Part shown: positions 1 to 6,142 of the stretch, piece by piece
How positions within the stretch are numbered: the stretch's first letter is position 1
Layout: every line of letters begins with the position of its first letter
NCBI GenBank assembly: GCA_003164375.1
Contig: PLTE01000100.1
Location: forward strand, 1 to 6,142
From: Hyphomicrobiales bacterium
GTDB lineage: Bacteria; Pseudomonadota; Alphaproteobacteria; Rhizobiales; Xanthobacteraceae
Reading direction: 5' to 3'
Length of the DNA stretch: 6,142 nt
Notes under the pieces: generated by a model
Told to the model about the DNA's origin: nothing
What the model saw: the letters and a program-made list of their open reading frames with translations, nothing else
Database searches by the model: none
Position numbers and translations under genes: made by a program

Positions 1-35
1 CTGGGGGTATCCATTTGGCTGGTCACCGAATTAGT

Positions 36-788
36 CTATGAAAGACAATAAGTTGGGCAAAGAATACGATTCCCTCCACGGATTTCATCGTCCATATCTG
101 ATTTCTTCGGCGGCTCAATCTGTTTTACCTCTTTGGGAGCAGGTAGCTGCTTGGCGGCATCCTCGTCATTCTTGGCTCCCCAGATAAGTCTACTGATCGA
201 GTCGAGCCACTTCCGTGCTGGCTCGGCTTTATCCGCTGCGTCACCCAAAACCTCAGCCGCTTGAATCACGACCGCCCCCCACGCTTCAAATCGCGTCCGG
301 TCGCGATCTACTTCAGCAAGAAACGCGTCGAGCTTTTTCAGCAAGTTTTCTTTCTTGGCCTTATTAACTTCTAGTTTCTGGAGGACGCTTCGAACCTGCT
401 CGACATGGTGCCTTATCTTTTGTTTGGTTGCTGAATCGAACCCGACAGAATAGCCCTTATTTCTGCGCGCTTGCCGAATTTGCAGCGTAGTTCGGTAATG
501 CTGCACGTTCTTTCCGAATTCAGCATACGTATTGAAATCAACGTCGCTTATTCGTGGTATCTTTGTTTCGAATTGTGCGGCGATGCCAAGTTCGTTAATC
601 GCAGCGATGACTTTGCTTATGTAGTCTACGTAGATAACTCTCTGGTCCGTGGAGTTGTCCGTTCGCGCCAGCCTAGCCTCACTTTGCTCTCTGAAGAATT
701 TTTCTAAGATGACGAATGCCTGTTCAGGGTCATCCGGGAGGTCGGCATAAACTTGCTCCTCGGTAAGTTCGTCGAACTCTTCGCTCAT
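36..788 (-). CDS. Hypothetical protein, 250 aa, helical with acidic N-terminus
   Basis: I do not recognise this protein or any named domain in it. The first 22 residues are very acidic (MSEEFDELTEEQ...). The middle is predicted mostly helical, and residues about 120-168 are rich in K, E, L and R with heptad-like spacing that suggests a coiled coil. A more hydrophobic stretch (about 171-203, with GAVVIQAAEVLG and WLDSISRLIWGAK) follows, then a K/P/E-rich linker (about 211-230) and a short tail. There is no signal peptide or clear membrane helix, so it is probably cytoplasmic. The ATG at 788 is preceded on the minus strand by GAGG, about 8 bases upstream, which supports the start. The tail contains DMDDEI, which resembles the acidic C-terminal tip of SSB-like proteins. 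A single missing C near 80-81 would convert it to DMDDEIPW and move the stop to 31-33. The gene lies alone, with no operon partner visible. That it is a gene is likely; its function is unknown. Confidence 0.75.
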   Translation of the reverse strand: MSEEFDELTEEQVYADLPDDPEQAFVILEKFFREQSEARLARTDNSTDQRVIYVDYISKVIAAINELGIAAQFETKIPRISDVDFNTYAEFGKNVQHYRTTLQIRQARRNKGYSVGFDSATKQKIRHHVEQVRSVLQKLEVNKAKKENLLKKLDAFLAEVDRDRTRFEAWGAVVIQAAEVLGDAADKAEPARKWLDSISRLIWGAKNDEDAAKQLPAPKEVKQIEPPKKSDMDDEIRGGNRILCPTYCLS

Positions 789-1284
789 TGCCCTGCCTCA
801 AGCCCTAAGGGTGCGGATCATATAATTATGGCAACACCATTCACCATAGTGCACCGCCGCAGCCCCACCTCGTGAGAGTACGGGTGAGTATACGGCCAAT
901 TTCCACACTGGAGATAACTTAAGTTCTTCAAAGCGTTAGGCGTTCCGTGTGGATTCCTCCACGGCACCACCCGGATTAACGCAGGAAAACCGCTGATTCT
1001 CAGGGTGTGATGGCAAAAAACAGAAGTGGCCGGCAGTCGCGACTGACTTTTCGCCAGGGCATAGATCACCAGATGCCGGAGATGTCGTTGATTTTGGCCC
1101 TTCTCGCCCAAGCCGATTGGCATACACAACTCTTACACAGCCGCCGTACCGGCATCGACTTGGCGGCGCGTGTTAGGTGCACGGTCACTGTAGTCCGTAA
1201 TCCGAATAAATTAATTGGAGAAAAAGTAAGCTGTCACGGTAATTCCGACATGGTTTGGCCGGATCTCTTAGCGAGCCACCCCTT
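789..1284. other. Intergenic stretch without a supportable gene
   Basis: About 500 bases separate the start of the hypothetical gene from the restored stop of the SEC-C remnant. Short open frames exist on both strands, but their translations are low-complexity or Cys/His/Pro-rich, without recognisable motifs or convincing ribosome sites. I see no tRNA-like cloverleaf. Local features are an AT-rich patch CATATAATTATG at 819-830, which could contribute a -10 region for the leftward gene although I find no good -35, and a perfect 10-base palindrome AACTTAAGTT at 916-925 that could be a protein-binding site. The stretch may contain decayed gene remains that I cannot identify. Confidence 0.5.
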
Positions 1285-1661
1285 CTAGGGACGATGACAT
1301 TTTTTGTATTTTTGCCGCTTCCACACCAGCATGGATCGTTAGGCCCGGGCACCGGCATTTGCGCAATTTCGTGCTCGCGCTCGATTCCCGCCGGTATTGT
1401 TACCTTCCGCGCCTCCATACGCGATACATCGGCTTCGATGGCTGCGTATTCGGGCGTACCCTTCGACGGTATCAGGACATTAAGCGGCACGGCGCGCGAG
1501 TAGGTTCCGGAAGGCGTGACGTACGCGAGCAAAGCAACCGTGCGAGAAGATTGGGCGACCACAGCCGCAGCACGAGCCTTGGCCTGGATAAGATTCATGT
1601 CGGGGACATAGCCCGTGCGATGCAGCCAGACGAAAAGAGGCGGGTCTTCGCCAAACTGAAA
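1285..1661 (-). pseudogene. SEC-C zinc-motif protein remnant, frameshifted and 5'-truncated
   Basis: The uninterrupted frame from the ATG at 1598 runs to 1185 and contains PGPNDPCWCGSGKNTKN, a damaged SEC-C motif. Adding one A to the five-A run (minus strand, 1309-1313) restores CWCGSGKKYKKCHRP followed at once by a TAG stop at 1285-1287. This is the classic SEC-C zinc-binding tail (CxC, eight residues, CH), known from the SecA C-terminus and many small bacterial proteins. The roughly 33 residues read after the motif in the uncorrected frame are therefore spurious. Upstream of the ATG at 1598 there is no convincing ribosome site. The frame stays open with protein-like sequence (for example PPLFVWLHRTGYVPD) up to the inverted repeat of the IS element, which supplies a stop at 1668-1670. 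This suggests the original 5' end was lost at the insertion. The alternative is a short intact gene starting at 1598. The body (about 90 residues before the motif) matches nothing I know, so the function is undefined beyond probable zinc binding. Confidence 0.7.
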
Positions 1662-1685
1662 AGGCGATTATCCCGGACTTGACAA
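1662..1685 (+). repeat. Left terminal inverted repeat of the IS1595-type element
   Basis: It begins AGGCGATTATCCCGG and is the exact reverse complement of 3427-3450 over all 24 bases. The matching stops at both outer edges (A at 1661 against C at 3451). Its inner part holds a perfect TTGACA (1679-1684) directed into the element toward the passenger gene. No good -10 hexamer is visible at 16-18 bases, so promoter activity on this side is uncertain. A small hairpin (CCCGT-TCT-ACGGG, 1696-1708) follows just inside. Confidence 0.92.
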
Positions 1686-1751
1686 AGGTAGCCTACCCGT
1701 TCTACGGGAACCCTCTTTCGGGGTAATTTCCCCCGGAGGCAGGGTTTTGCC

Positions 1752-2465
1752 ATGCGCCGAATTCTCGAATTTGTCGATTGGGCCGCTCGCGTGCACTTTG
1801 TTGGCACGATGGCCTTGGCTGGCGGGGGCTGGGCGGTGACTTTCTTCGCAACCTCCGCCTACGGATGGGATGCGGCTGCCGTTTGGGTTGCCAGTGTGGT
1901 CGCGGGGGCATGTTGTGCGCTAATGTTCATTGCCTTCAAGGTGAATAGATTTTCGGTTGTTCGTGGTGGGGCTGCATCTGCTGGGAGAGCAAATGCGGTG
2001 CTCAATCAACGGGCGACGCTGGCTGTCGCTGGACCTAGACGCAATAGAGCATCTTCGGAATTTGATAAATGGAGGGTGACGGTCCACAACGGATCGACCC
2101 CGGCGTCAAACGTAAAAATGAGACTGATCGGTATCTCGCCGCGACCACGATCAGCCGAGTGGCGCGCAGAATATCCTTATCCAATCGTGCGAGCCGAGCA
2201 AACTCTTGATGCTCCGGCTGCGGAACTAAATCCCGGCGACAGCGAGGATTATGATGCGGTCCCGGCCTCCCGGTCGTCCGCAACGGGTCAATTGTCTGTA
2301 CATTTGAACACCAAAAATCTTAGCGATCCGCGCATCGCAATAGAGCCTGACGAGCGATGGGAACTTCATTTTGAGGTAACCGCAAGAAATGCCGATGCCG
2401 TTCAGTTTATGCTTGTCGTCTATGTCGATGACGGGATCGTTCAGGTAATTCGGGGCCGAAAATAA
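1752..2465 (+). CDS. IS passenger: two-TM membrane protein with beta-rich C-terminal domain
   Basis: This intact 237-residue protein is not recognised as a named family. The N-terminus has two probable membrane helices, about residues 14-34 and 41-62, separated by a very short turn (TSAYGWD) and followed by positively charged residues (KVNR). By the positive-inside rule both termini are probably cytoplasmic. After a flexible A/G/R-rich linker (about 70-104), residues about 105-236 alternate hydrophobic and polar positions (WRVTVHNGSTPASNVKMRL, WELHFEV, QFMLVVYVDD), suggesting a beta-sandwich of the kind that follows membrane anchors in many bacterial proteins. A GGAGG at 1735-1739 and an AGGG at 1741-1744 precede the ATG. 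The gene lies wholly between the inverted repeats of the IS element and is not part of the transposition machinery, so it is cargo. Its stop falls 5 bases from the stop of the oppositely oriented transposase. Its role (for example stress, defence or envelope) cannot be told from the sequence. Confidence 0.8.
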   Translation: MRRILEFVDWAARVHFVGTMALAGGGWAVTFFATSAYGWDAAAVWVASVVAGACCALMFIAFKVNRFSVVRGGAASAGRANAVLNQRATLAVAGPRRNRASSEFDKWRVTVHNGSTPASNVKMRLIGISPRPRSAEWRAEYPYPIVRAEQTLDAPAAELNPGDSEDYDAVPASRSSATGQLSVHLNTKNLSDPRIAIEPDERWELHFEVTARNADAVQFMLVVYVDDGIVQVIRGRK

Positions 2466-2470
2466 TGGGC

Positions 2471-3381
2471 TCAGCATCCCGCGATTGCCGCTCCGAAAAT
2501 GTCCGGGTTCATGCGGTTATTGTAGCGGAATTGAAACTCCGCGACGTACAGCGGCAGATATTTGCGGCTGACTTTATGGAAGCTTCCGACGATCCCACGT
2601 TTGAAAATCGACCAAAAGCCTTCAATTGTATTGGTATGGATCGCGCCGATGACGTGCTGCCCAGCTTTGTGATCCACAACGCCGTGGGGTATTTGTGATT
2701 GAAACTACGATAGATCGGGTAGGCGTCGGTGCAGAGCAGGCTAACCTTGTCGGAAACAACCTCGTTCAGGAAATTTTCGAGCGTGATTTGATCGACGCCG
2801 TAAACGACGCGAGCGACGACGTTGCCCTTGCGCTTCACCGCACCGACGACGGGAACTTTAAGTCTGTCGTAACCACGTCCGGTGGTGCCGCTGCGCTTGT
2901 CCCAATGGCGGTTCTTGTCCTTGCCGCCGACATAGGTTTCATCGACCTCGACGATACCGCCGAGCTTGTCCATGTTCTTTTCGATCAAAGCGGCGCGGAT
3001 ACGGTGACACATGTACCAAGCGGTTTTGTAGGAGCCGAAGCCCATAGTCCGCATAATTTGAAGGGCGCTCATGCCCTTTTTGCTAACCAGCATCAAATGG
3101 GCGACCCGATACCAATCCCGGAGCGGCTTATTGGTATTCTCGAAGATGGTCCCCGCAATAAGGGAGAACCGATAGCCCTGTGGCGCACATGCCCTGCATT
3201 GCCAATGAAAAGGCTTGTAGGAGGAGGCGTCATACAATTTGACGTTTCCGCAGCGCGGACAAACGACTCCCTGCGGCCATCTGCGGGCGACCAGATACCG
3301 CTGGCAGGCTTCCTCATCGGGGAAAGCAGCCTCGAATTGGGCGATTGTCATCTGGTGAACTGGCTTGGGGCGACGGGCCAT
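2471..3381 (-). pseudogene. IS1595-family transposase, split by a one-base frameshift
   Basis: This is the enzyme that cuts and joins the ends of the element. The N-terminus has an IS1595-type zinc ribbon (CPRCG at about 41-45 and CRAC at 62-65). A helical region (about 85-135) follows, then the DDE-type catalytic domain with VEVDETYVGGK (D147), LLCTDAYPIY (D219) and HTNTIEGFWSIFKRG (N251, E254, K261). The first reading frame breaks after FNHKYP, and the second picks up from VVDHKAGQ. One extra C in the C-run at 2686-2689 joins them as KYPHGVVDHKAGQ and gives a 303-residue product ending at 2471, a normal family length. As given, the frame reads on as unrelated sequence to 2509. The start at 3381 is preferred because AGGGAGG lies about 5 bases before it. 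The ATG at 3414 would fall inside the likely promoter and has no such site. Whether the frameshift is real or a homopolymer miscall is open. Confidence 0.92.
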
Positions 3382-3404
3382 AGCGACCTCCCTAGTGTGG
3401 AAGG

Positions 3405-3433
3405 ATATTGCCATGCCTAAGGGTCCTTGTCAA
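3405..3433 (-). promoter_or_regulatory. Probable transposase promoter with -35 inside the right inverted repeat
   Basis: On the minus strand a perfect TTGACA (3428-3433) inside the inverted repeat is followed after 17 bases by CAATAT (3405-3410), a weak -10. Transcription would begin near 3398, just upstream of the AGGGAGG ribosome site and the ATG at 3381. The hexamer fit and spacing are seen directly; promoter function is inferred. Confidence 0.45.
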
Positions 3434-3450
3434 GTCCGGGATAATCGCCT
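3427..3450 (-). repeat. Right terminal inverted repeat of the IS1595-type element
   Basis: This is an exact 24-base reverse complement of the left end (1662-1685). Read inward on the minus strand it begins AGGCGATTATCCCGG and ends with TTGACAA. Just inside, the two ends diverge (AGG against AAGG). It is the binding and cleavage end for the transposase and also carries the -35 hexamer of the transposase promoter. Confidence 0.92.
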
Positions 3451-3746
3451 CGCTCAATTTGTTTCATTGCGCAAGGCGTAGCAGCGGCGGGGCACGGCGG
3501 AGTTTTGCGGTCCAAGCCTGCGGCTGCGTCACAAATCATTGCCGACGGCCGCGCTGGCCACGCAATTCGCCTCGGTCCTGACGAAAGCTGGATGTCGTCG
3601 CCGAGTCTTACGCGAATGGCGCCGGCGCGCGGGCCAAGCGGCTGCCCCTCGGGCCGCACGGGAAGGACAACGACGAGATGGCGCGCTTCAAGGCCGAGGT
3701 CGTGCCGGCCTTCGCCGGCATGCCGAGCGAAGTCGCGGCTCCGCGG
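3451..3746. other. Intergenic flank between the IS element and the phosphate transporter
   Basis: About 300 GC-rich bases with no supportable gene. One plus-strand frame after a stop at 3579-3581 gives protein-like sequence (for example VVAESYANGAGARAKRLPLG) that runs on into the antisense of the transporter gene. It could be the tail of a decayed gene, but I recognise no family and see no start. Nothing here obviously continues the SEC-C remnant from the other side of the IS element, which supports a deletion at the insertion point. Confidence 0.4.
3703..3720. repeat. GC-rich palindrome downstream of the transporter gene
   Basis: TGCCGGC-CTTC-GCCGGCA is a perfect 7-base-pair stem with a four-base loop, 26 bases past the transporter stop. 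It resembles the short extragenic palindromes common in alphaproteobacterial chromosomes and could fold at the 3' end of the transporter mRNA. No T-run follows on the minus strand, so it is not a classical intrinsic terminator. Confidence 0.45.
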
Positions 3747-5438
3747 TCACGGCAGCTTCGGCTGATACGCGAGCGTGTCCGCCGCCGCATCAATCTTGGC
3801 GATCTCAAGCGGCGGCAACTCGCCGGCGGCTTCCAGCACCGGATAGACCACCGAGCAAATATGCGAATGAATGCGTTTGAGGTCGCTCAACGCGTCGAGG
3901 TGCAGCGAAGTGGTCTCCAGACTTTCCGGCCGGCCTTCGCGCAGCCGCTCTAAATGCCGGTCGGCCGCTTCAAGCTCGGCCTTGCGCAGCTCGGTCTTTT
4001 CGCGAAGCAGCTTGCGGGCTGCCGCGACGTCGCCGGTCATGAAGATGCCGAAGGCCGCCTGCAGGTTTTCGACGACCCGCTTGTGGAACGAGGTCAACTC
4101 GGCTGAGCCTTCAGGCGAAAATTGGCAGCGCCGCTTGATCTTCTTGGTCGCGAGCTCGGACAGATTCTTGTCGATGATATCGCCGATATGCTCGAGGTTG
4201 ATGGTGAACGAGATGATCTCCATGGCGCGGCGGCCTTCGCGCTCGTCGAGACTGTCACGCGTCAATTTGGTGATGTAGAGCTTGATCGCCTCGTTGAGGC
4301 GGTCGACGACATTGTCCAGCCGCGACACGTCGCTTGCGAGCTTGCGATCGTTGGTCATGAGCGCGGTCATGACGTTGCGCAGCATGGTCTCGACGGTATC
4401 GCCCATGCGCAGCGTCTCGCGCGCGGCATTGGCAAGCGCGAGCGACGGCGTCTCCAGCGCGGCGTCGTCGAGATAACGCGGCATCGCGGCATCGTCCGGC
4501 TGCTTCTTCTCCGGCAGGATGCGCACCAGAAGGGCCGCCACCGCATCGAGCGGACCAATGAGCAGCACGGCCAGCGCGATGTTGAACAGCATGTGGAATT
4601 CGGCCGTCAGCTTCGCCATGTCCGGCTGCAACGTCCCCAACTCGCGCGCGATCGGGTGCAGGAATGGCAGCACGATGAGGATGCCGACCAGCCGATTGAG
4701 CAGGTTACCGACCGGCACGCGCCGGCTTGCCGGATCGCCGCGGACGCCGGATTCGATCAGCGGATTGATGGCGCTCCCGAGATTGGCGCCGAGCACGAGC
4801 GCCAGCGCAGCCTCGGGCGTGACGAATTGCGAATAGGCAAGCGACATCACCAGGAGCACGACGGCGACGCTCGAATGCGCCGCCCAGGTCAGCGCAGCCG
4901 CGATCAGGATGCACAGCACGGGGTCGTTGGTGATGACGCCGAGCAAGACGCGGACCGTCGGCGCCTGTTCCGCCGGCGCCAGCGTGTCGAGCAGGATGTG
5001 CAGCGCCAACAGCGTCAGGCCGAGCCCGATGGCGATCCGCCCGAGCGCGCGGCTCAGACTCGATCCGCCGACGCGGAACGTGACGAGCCCGATCACAAAC
5101 AGCACCGGCGCGATCGCCGATATGTCGAACGACAGGAGCTGCACGATCAGCGTCGTACCGACATTGGCGCCAAGCATGATCGCAAGCGCGGGCACTAGAC
5201 TCACCACGCCGTCGGCGGCCAGCGAGGCGGTCATCAATCCGGTCGCGGTGCTCGACTGCAGCAGCGCCGTCAAGCCGAGCCCAGTGCCGAAAGCGGTGAA
5301 ACGGTTGCGCAGCGCGCCGGCGAGGAAGCGGCGCAGGTCGGGACCAAATGCGCGCAAGACGCCACTGAGGACCATATGCAGGCCCCACAGCAACAGCGCC
5401 ACGCCGCCCATCAGATCGAGGAGGACGATCGATCCCAT
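3747..5438 (-). CDS. Na/Pi cotransporter family protein with PhoU-like C-terminal domain
   Basis: This inner-membrane protein belongs to the sodium-dependent phosphate cotransporter (type II, NptA/YjbB-like) family, known to move inorganic phosphate with sodium; some bacterial members may export phosphate. It has the two inverted family repeats. The first carries QSSTATG (about residues 61-67) and GANVGTT (90-96). The second carries HSSVAV (188-193) and GANLGSAINP (217-226). About eight or more hydrophobic helices occupy residues 1-310. The region from about 340 to 545 is helical and soluble, with the PhoU-like pattern of paired helices (for example INLEHIGDIIDKN), often linked to phosphate-responsive control. 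The length of 563 residues is normal. AGGAG at 5448-5452 lies 9 bases from the ATG at 5438 but only 3 from the in-frame GTG at 5444, so the ATG is preferred. A TTGACG on the minus strand (5534-5539) is a possible -35, but no good -10 follows. I see no clear Pho box. Confidence 0.93.
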   Translation of the reverse strand: MGSIVLLDLMGGVALLLWGLHMVLSGVLRAFGPDLRRFLAGALRNRFTAFGTGLGLTALLQSSTATGLMTASLAADGVVSLVPALAIMLGANVGTTLIVQLLSFDISAIAPVLFVIGLVTFRVGGSSLSRALGRIAIGLGLTLLALHILLDTLAPAEQAPTVRVLLGVITNDPVLCILIAAALTWAAHSSVAVVLLVMSLAYSQFVTPEAALALVLGANLGSAINPLIESGVRGDPASRRVPVGNLLNRLVGILIVLPFLHPIARELGTLQPDMAKLTAEFHMLFNIALAVLLIGPLDAVAALLVRILPEKKQPDDAAMPRYLDDAALETPSLALANAARETLRMGDTVETMLRNVMTALMTNDRKLASDVSRLDNVVDRLNEAIKLYITKLTRDSLDEREGRRAMEIISFTINLEHIGDIIDKNLSELATKKIKRRCQFSPEGSAELTSFHKRVVENLQAAFGIFMTGDVAAARKLLREKTELRKAELEAADRHLERLREGRPESLETTSLHLDALSDLKRIHSHICSVVYPVLEAAGELPPLEIAKIDAAADTLAYQPKLP

Positions 5439-5578
5439 CGTCACAGGCTCCTACTAGCATACCTCCTAATCGCATGTAGGACGAAGCAGCAGGGCAGACA
5501 ACCCAAAATCGAGCGAGCAGCGCGGTCCGGATACGTCAAGCCACATCCAGGGTTGGCGTTTCAGCCGACGGTTCGCTG

Positions 5579-5609
5579 CCGGTTTTCGCTGACGCCCATC
5601 CGGGCTACG
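5579..5609. repeat. Degenerate extragenic palindromic repeat after the HNH gene
   Basis: Read on the minus strand this begins CGTAGCCCGGATGGGCGTCA and ends AACCGG, starting 7 bases past the HNH stop. The layout resembles the widespread alphaproteobacterial 'TAGCCCGGATG...CATCCGGG' extragenic element (from memory), but the right arm is reduced here (ACCGG), so the stem is imperfect. It may act as a weak transcript end for the HNH gene. The rest of 5445-5578 shows only the leader of the transporter gene. Confidence 0.4.
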
Positions 5610-5615
5610 AAATTC

Positions 5616-6142
5616 TCACGGATCGAGTTCGGTATCCCAATAGAGATAGTCGAGCCAACTGTCGTGCAGGTAATTCGGCGGGAACAGCCGGCCGTTGCGG
5701 TGCAGGTGCTGCACCGTCGGCTGGAACGGCCGCTGCGACGGAAACATCTTCGACTCTTCCGGCGTCAGATTGCCCTTGCGCAGATTGCACGGCGAGCAGG
5801 CGGCGACGACATTGCCCCAAGTCGTGTGGCCGCCGCGCGAACGCGGAATGAGGTGATCGAAGGTCAGGTCGTCGCGTGCGCCGCAGAACTGGCAAGAGAA
5901 CCGGTCGCGCAGAAAGACGTTGAACCGCGTGAATGCCGGATGCGTAGAAGGCTTCACATAGGTCTTCAGCGAGACCACGCTCGGCAGCTTCATTTCGAAG
6001 CTCGGCGAGCGCACGGCGCGGTCGTAATTGGCGACGATGTTTACCCGCTCCAGAAACACCGCCTTGATCGCGTCCTGCCACGACCACAGCGACAGCGGGT
6101 AATAACTCAGCGGACGGAAGTCCGCGTTGAGCACCAGGGCCG
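5616..6142 (-). CDS. HNH endonuclease family protein, 5' end outside window
   Basis: The protein has a zinc-stabilised HNH nuclease core. CQFC (about residues 81-84, counted from the GTG at 6134) and CSPCN (113-117) form the two zinc knuckles. The family DH pair is in LTFDHLIPRSRGG (D93, H94), followed by N108 and the NLRKGN tail. The N-terminal part (NADFRPLSYYPLSLWSWQDA) and the C-terminal YLYWDTELDP fit a stand-alone HNH family common in alphaproteobacterial chromosomes. The family cuts DNA or acts in an unknown DNA-processing role; its cellular job is not established. The frame stays open past the GTG at 6134 (A-L-V-L-N...) to the window edge without a ribosome site, so the true start probably lies a few codons outside. 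It is oriented like the transporter gene, with about 170 bases between them, so co-transcription is possible but not shown. Confidence 0.88.
   Translation of the reverse strand, partial: ALVLNADFRPLSYYPLSLWSWQDAIKAVFLERVNIVANYDRAVRSPSFEMKLPSVVSLKTYVKPSTHPAFTRFNVFLRDRFSCQFCGARDDLTFDHLIPRSRGGHTTWGNVVAACSPCNLRKGNLTPEESKMFPSQRPFQPTVQHLHRNGRLFPPNYLHDSWLDYLYWDTELDP

Larger units (their letters stand above)
1662..3450. mobile_element. IS1595-family insertion element with a passenger gene
   Basis: The unit is 1789 bases, bounded by perfect 24-base inverted repeats at 1662-1685 and 3427-3450. It contains an IS1595-family transposase on the minus strand and a passenger gene on the plus strand, arranged tail to tail with 5 bases between the stops. 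Simple IS1595-family elements are shorter, but some members carry unrelated passenger genes ('transporter IS'), which fits this layout. IS1595-family insertion normally duplicates about 8 bases. Here the left flank (AACTGAAA, 1654-1661) and right flank (CGCTCAAT, 3451-3458) do not match, so a flank was probably deleted or rearranged after insertion, or the ends derive from two copies. The transposase reads frameshifted as given, so the element may be non-autonomous, but its ends look intact and could be mobilised in trans. Confidence 0.88.

Noticed and set aside
818..1129. Two overlapping minus-strand frames of 103 and 63 residues
   Set aside because: The translations are rich in Pro, His and Cys with no domain, and neither frame has a convincing start.
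1140..1167. GCCGCC...GGCGGC inverted repeat
   Set aside because: A 6-base stem with a 16-base loop and no T-run is too weak to call a terminator or operator.
1007..1288. Plus-strand open frame of 93 residues
   Set aside because: It has no ribosome site, no recognisable motif, mixed composition, and overlaps the end of the SEC-C remnant.
2695..3420. Plus-strand open frame of 241 residues
   Set aside because: It is the antisense shadow of the transposase, which has clear family motifs.
4122..5475. Long plus-strand and minus-strand frames overlapping the transporter
   Set aside because: They are Arg/Asp/Gln-rich shadow frames of a GC-rich gene with clear Na/Pi motifs.
5605..6087. Minus-strand frame of 160 residues overlapping the HNH gene
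   Set aside because: It is an Arg/Ala-rich out-of-frame shadow; the HNH motifs lie in the other frame.
1..6142. CRISPR array, tRNA or retron-like structure
   Set aside because: I saw no regularly spaced repeats, tRNA cloverleaf or reverse transcriptase on either strand.

Overview
The window looks like accessory DNA next to ordinary chromosome of an alphaproteobacterium, most likely a Bradyrhizobium- or Xanthobacteraceae-like member of the Hyphomicrobiales. This is an inference from the GC-rich, strongly biased codons of the right half, the style of the Na/Pi transporter and HNH proteins, and short GC-rich extragenic palindromes. The left half is visibly less GC-rich and contains an unrecognised protein, a broken gene and a mobile element.

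Layout, left to right. At 36-788 (minus) is an intact but unrecognised 250-residue helical protein. Positions 789-1284 hold no supportable gene. At 1285-1661 (minus) is the remnant of a SEC-C zinc-motif gene: its metal-binding tail is broken by a missing A in a homopolymer, and its 5' end runs directly into a mobile element. At 1662-3450 is a complete IS1595-family element bounded by perfect 24-bp inverted repeats. It carries a passenger gene for a small two-helix membrane protein with a beta-rich soluble domain (1752-2465, plus) and, convergently, the transposase (2471-3381, minus). The transposase is split by a missing C in a C-run. No target duplication is visible at the element ends. Positions 3451-3746 hold no supportable gene. 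At 3747-5438 (minus) is a Na/phosphate cotransporter with a PhoU-like tail. At 5616-6142 (minus) is the 3' part of an HNH endonuclease gene that enters from beyond the right edge.

How it fits together. The right side (transporter, HNH) looks like stable chromosome. The IS1595-type element landed beside it and coincides with the loss of the 5' part of the SEC-C gene. The most interesting unit is the element itself: an insertion sequence that carries a passenger membrane protein of unknown function. Both clear frameshifts are one-base losses in homopolymers, so sequencing error must be excluded before either gene is called dead.
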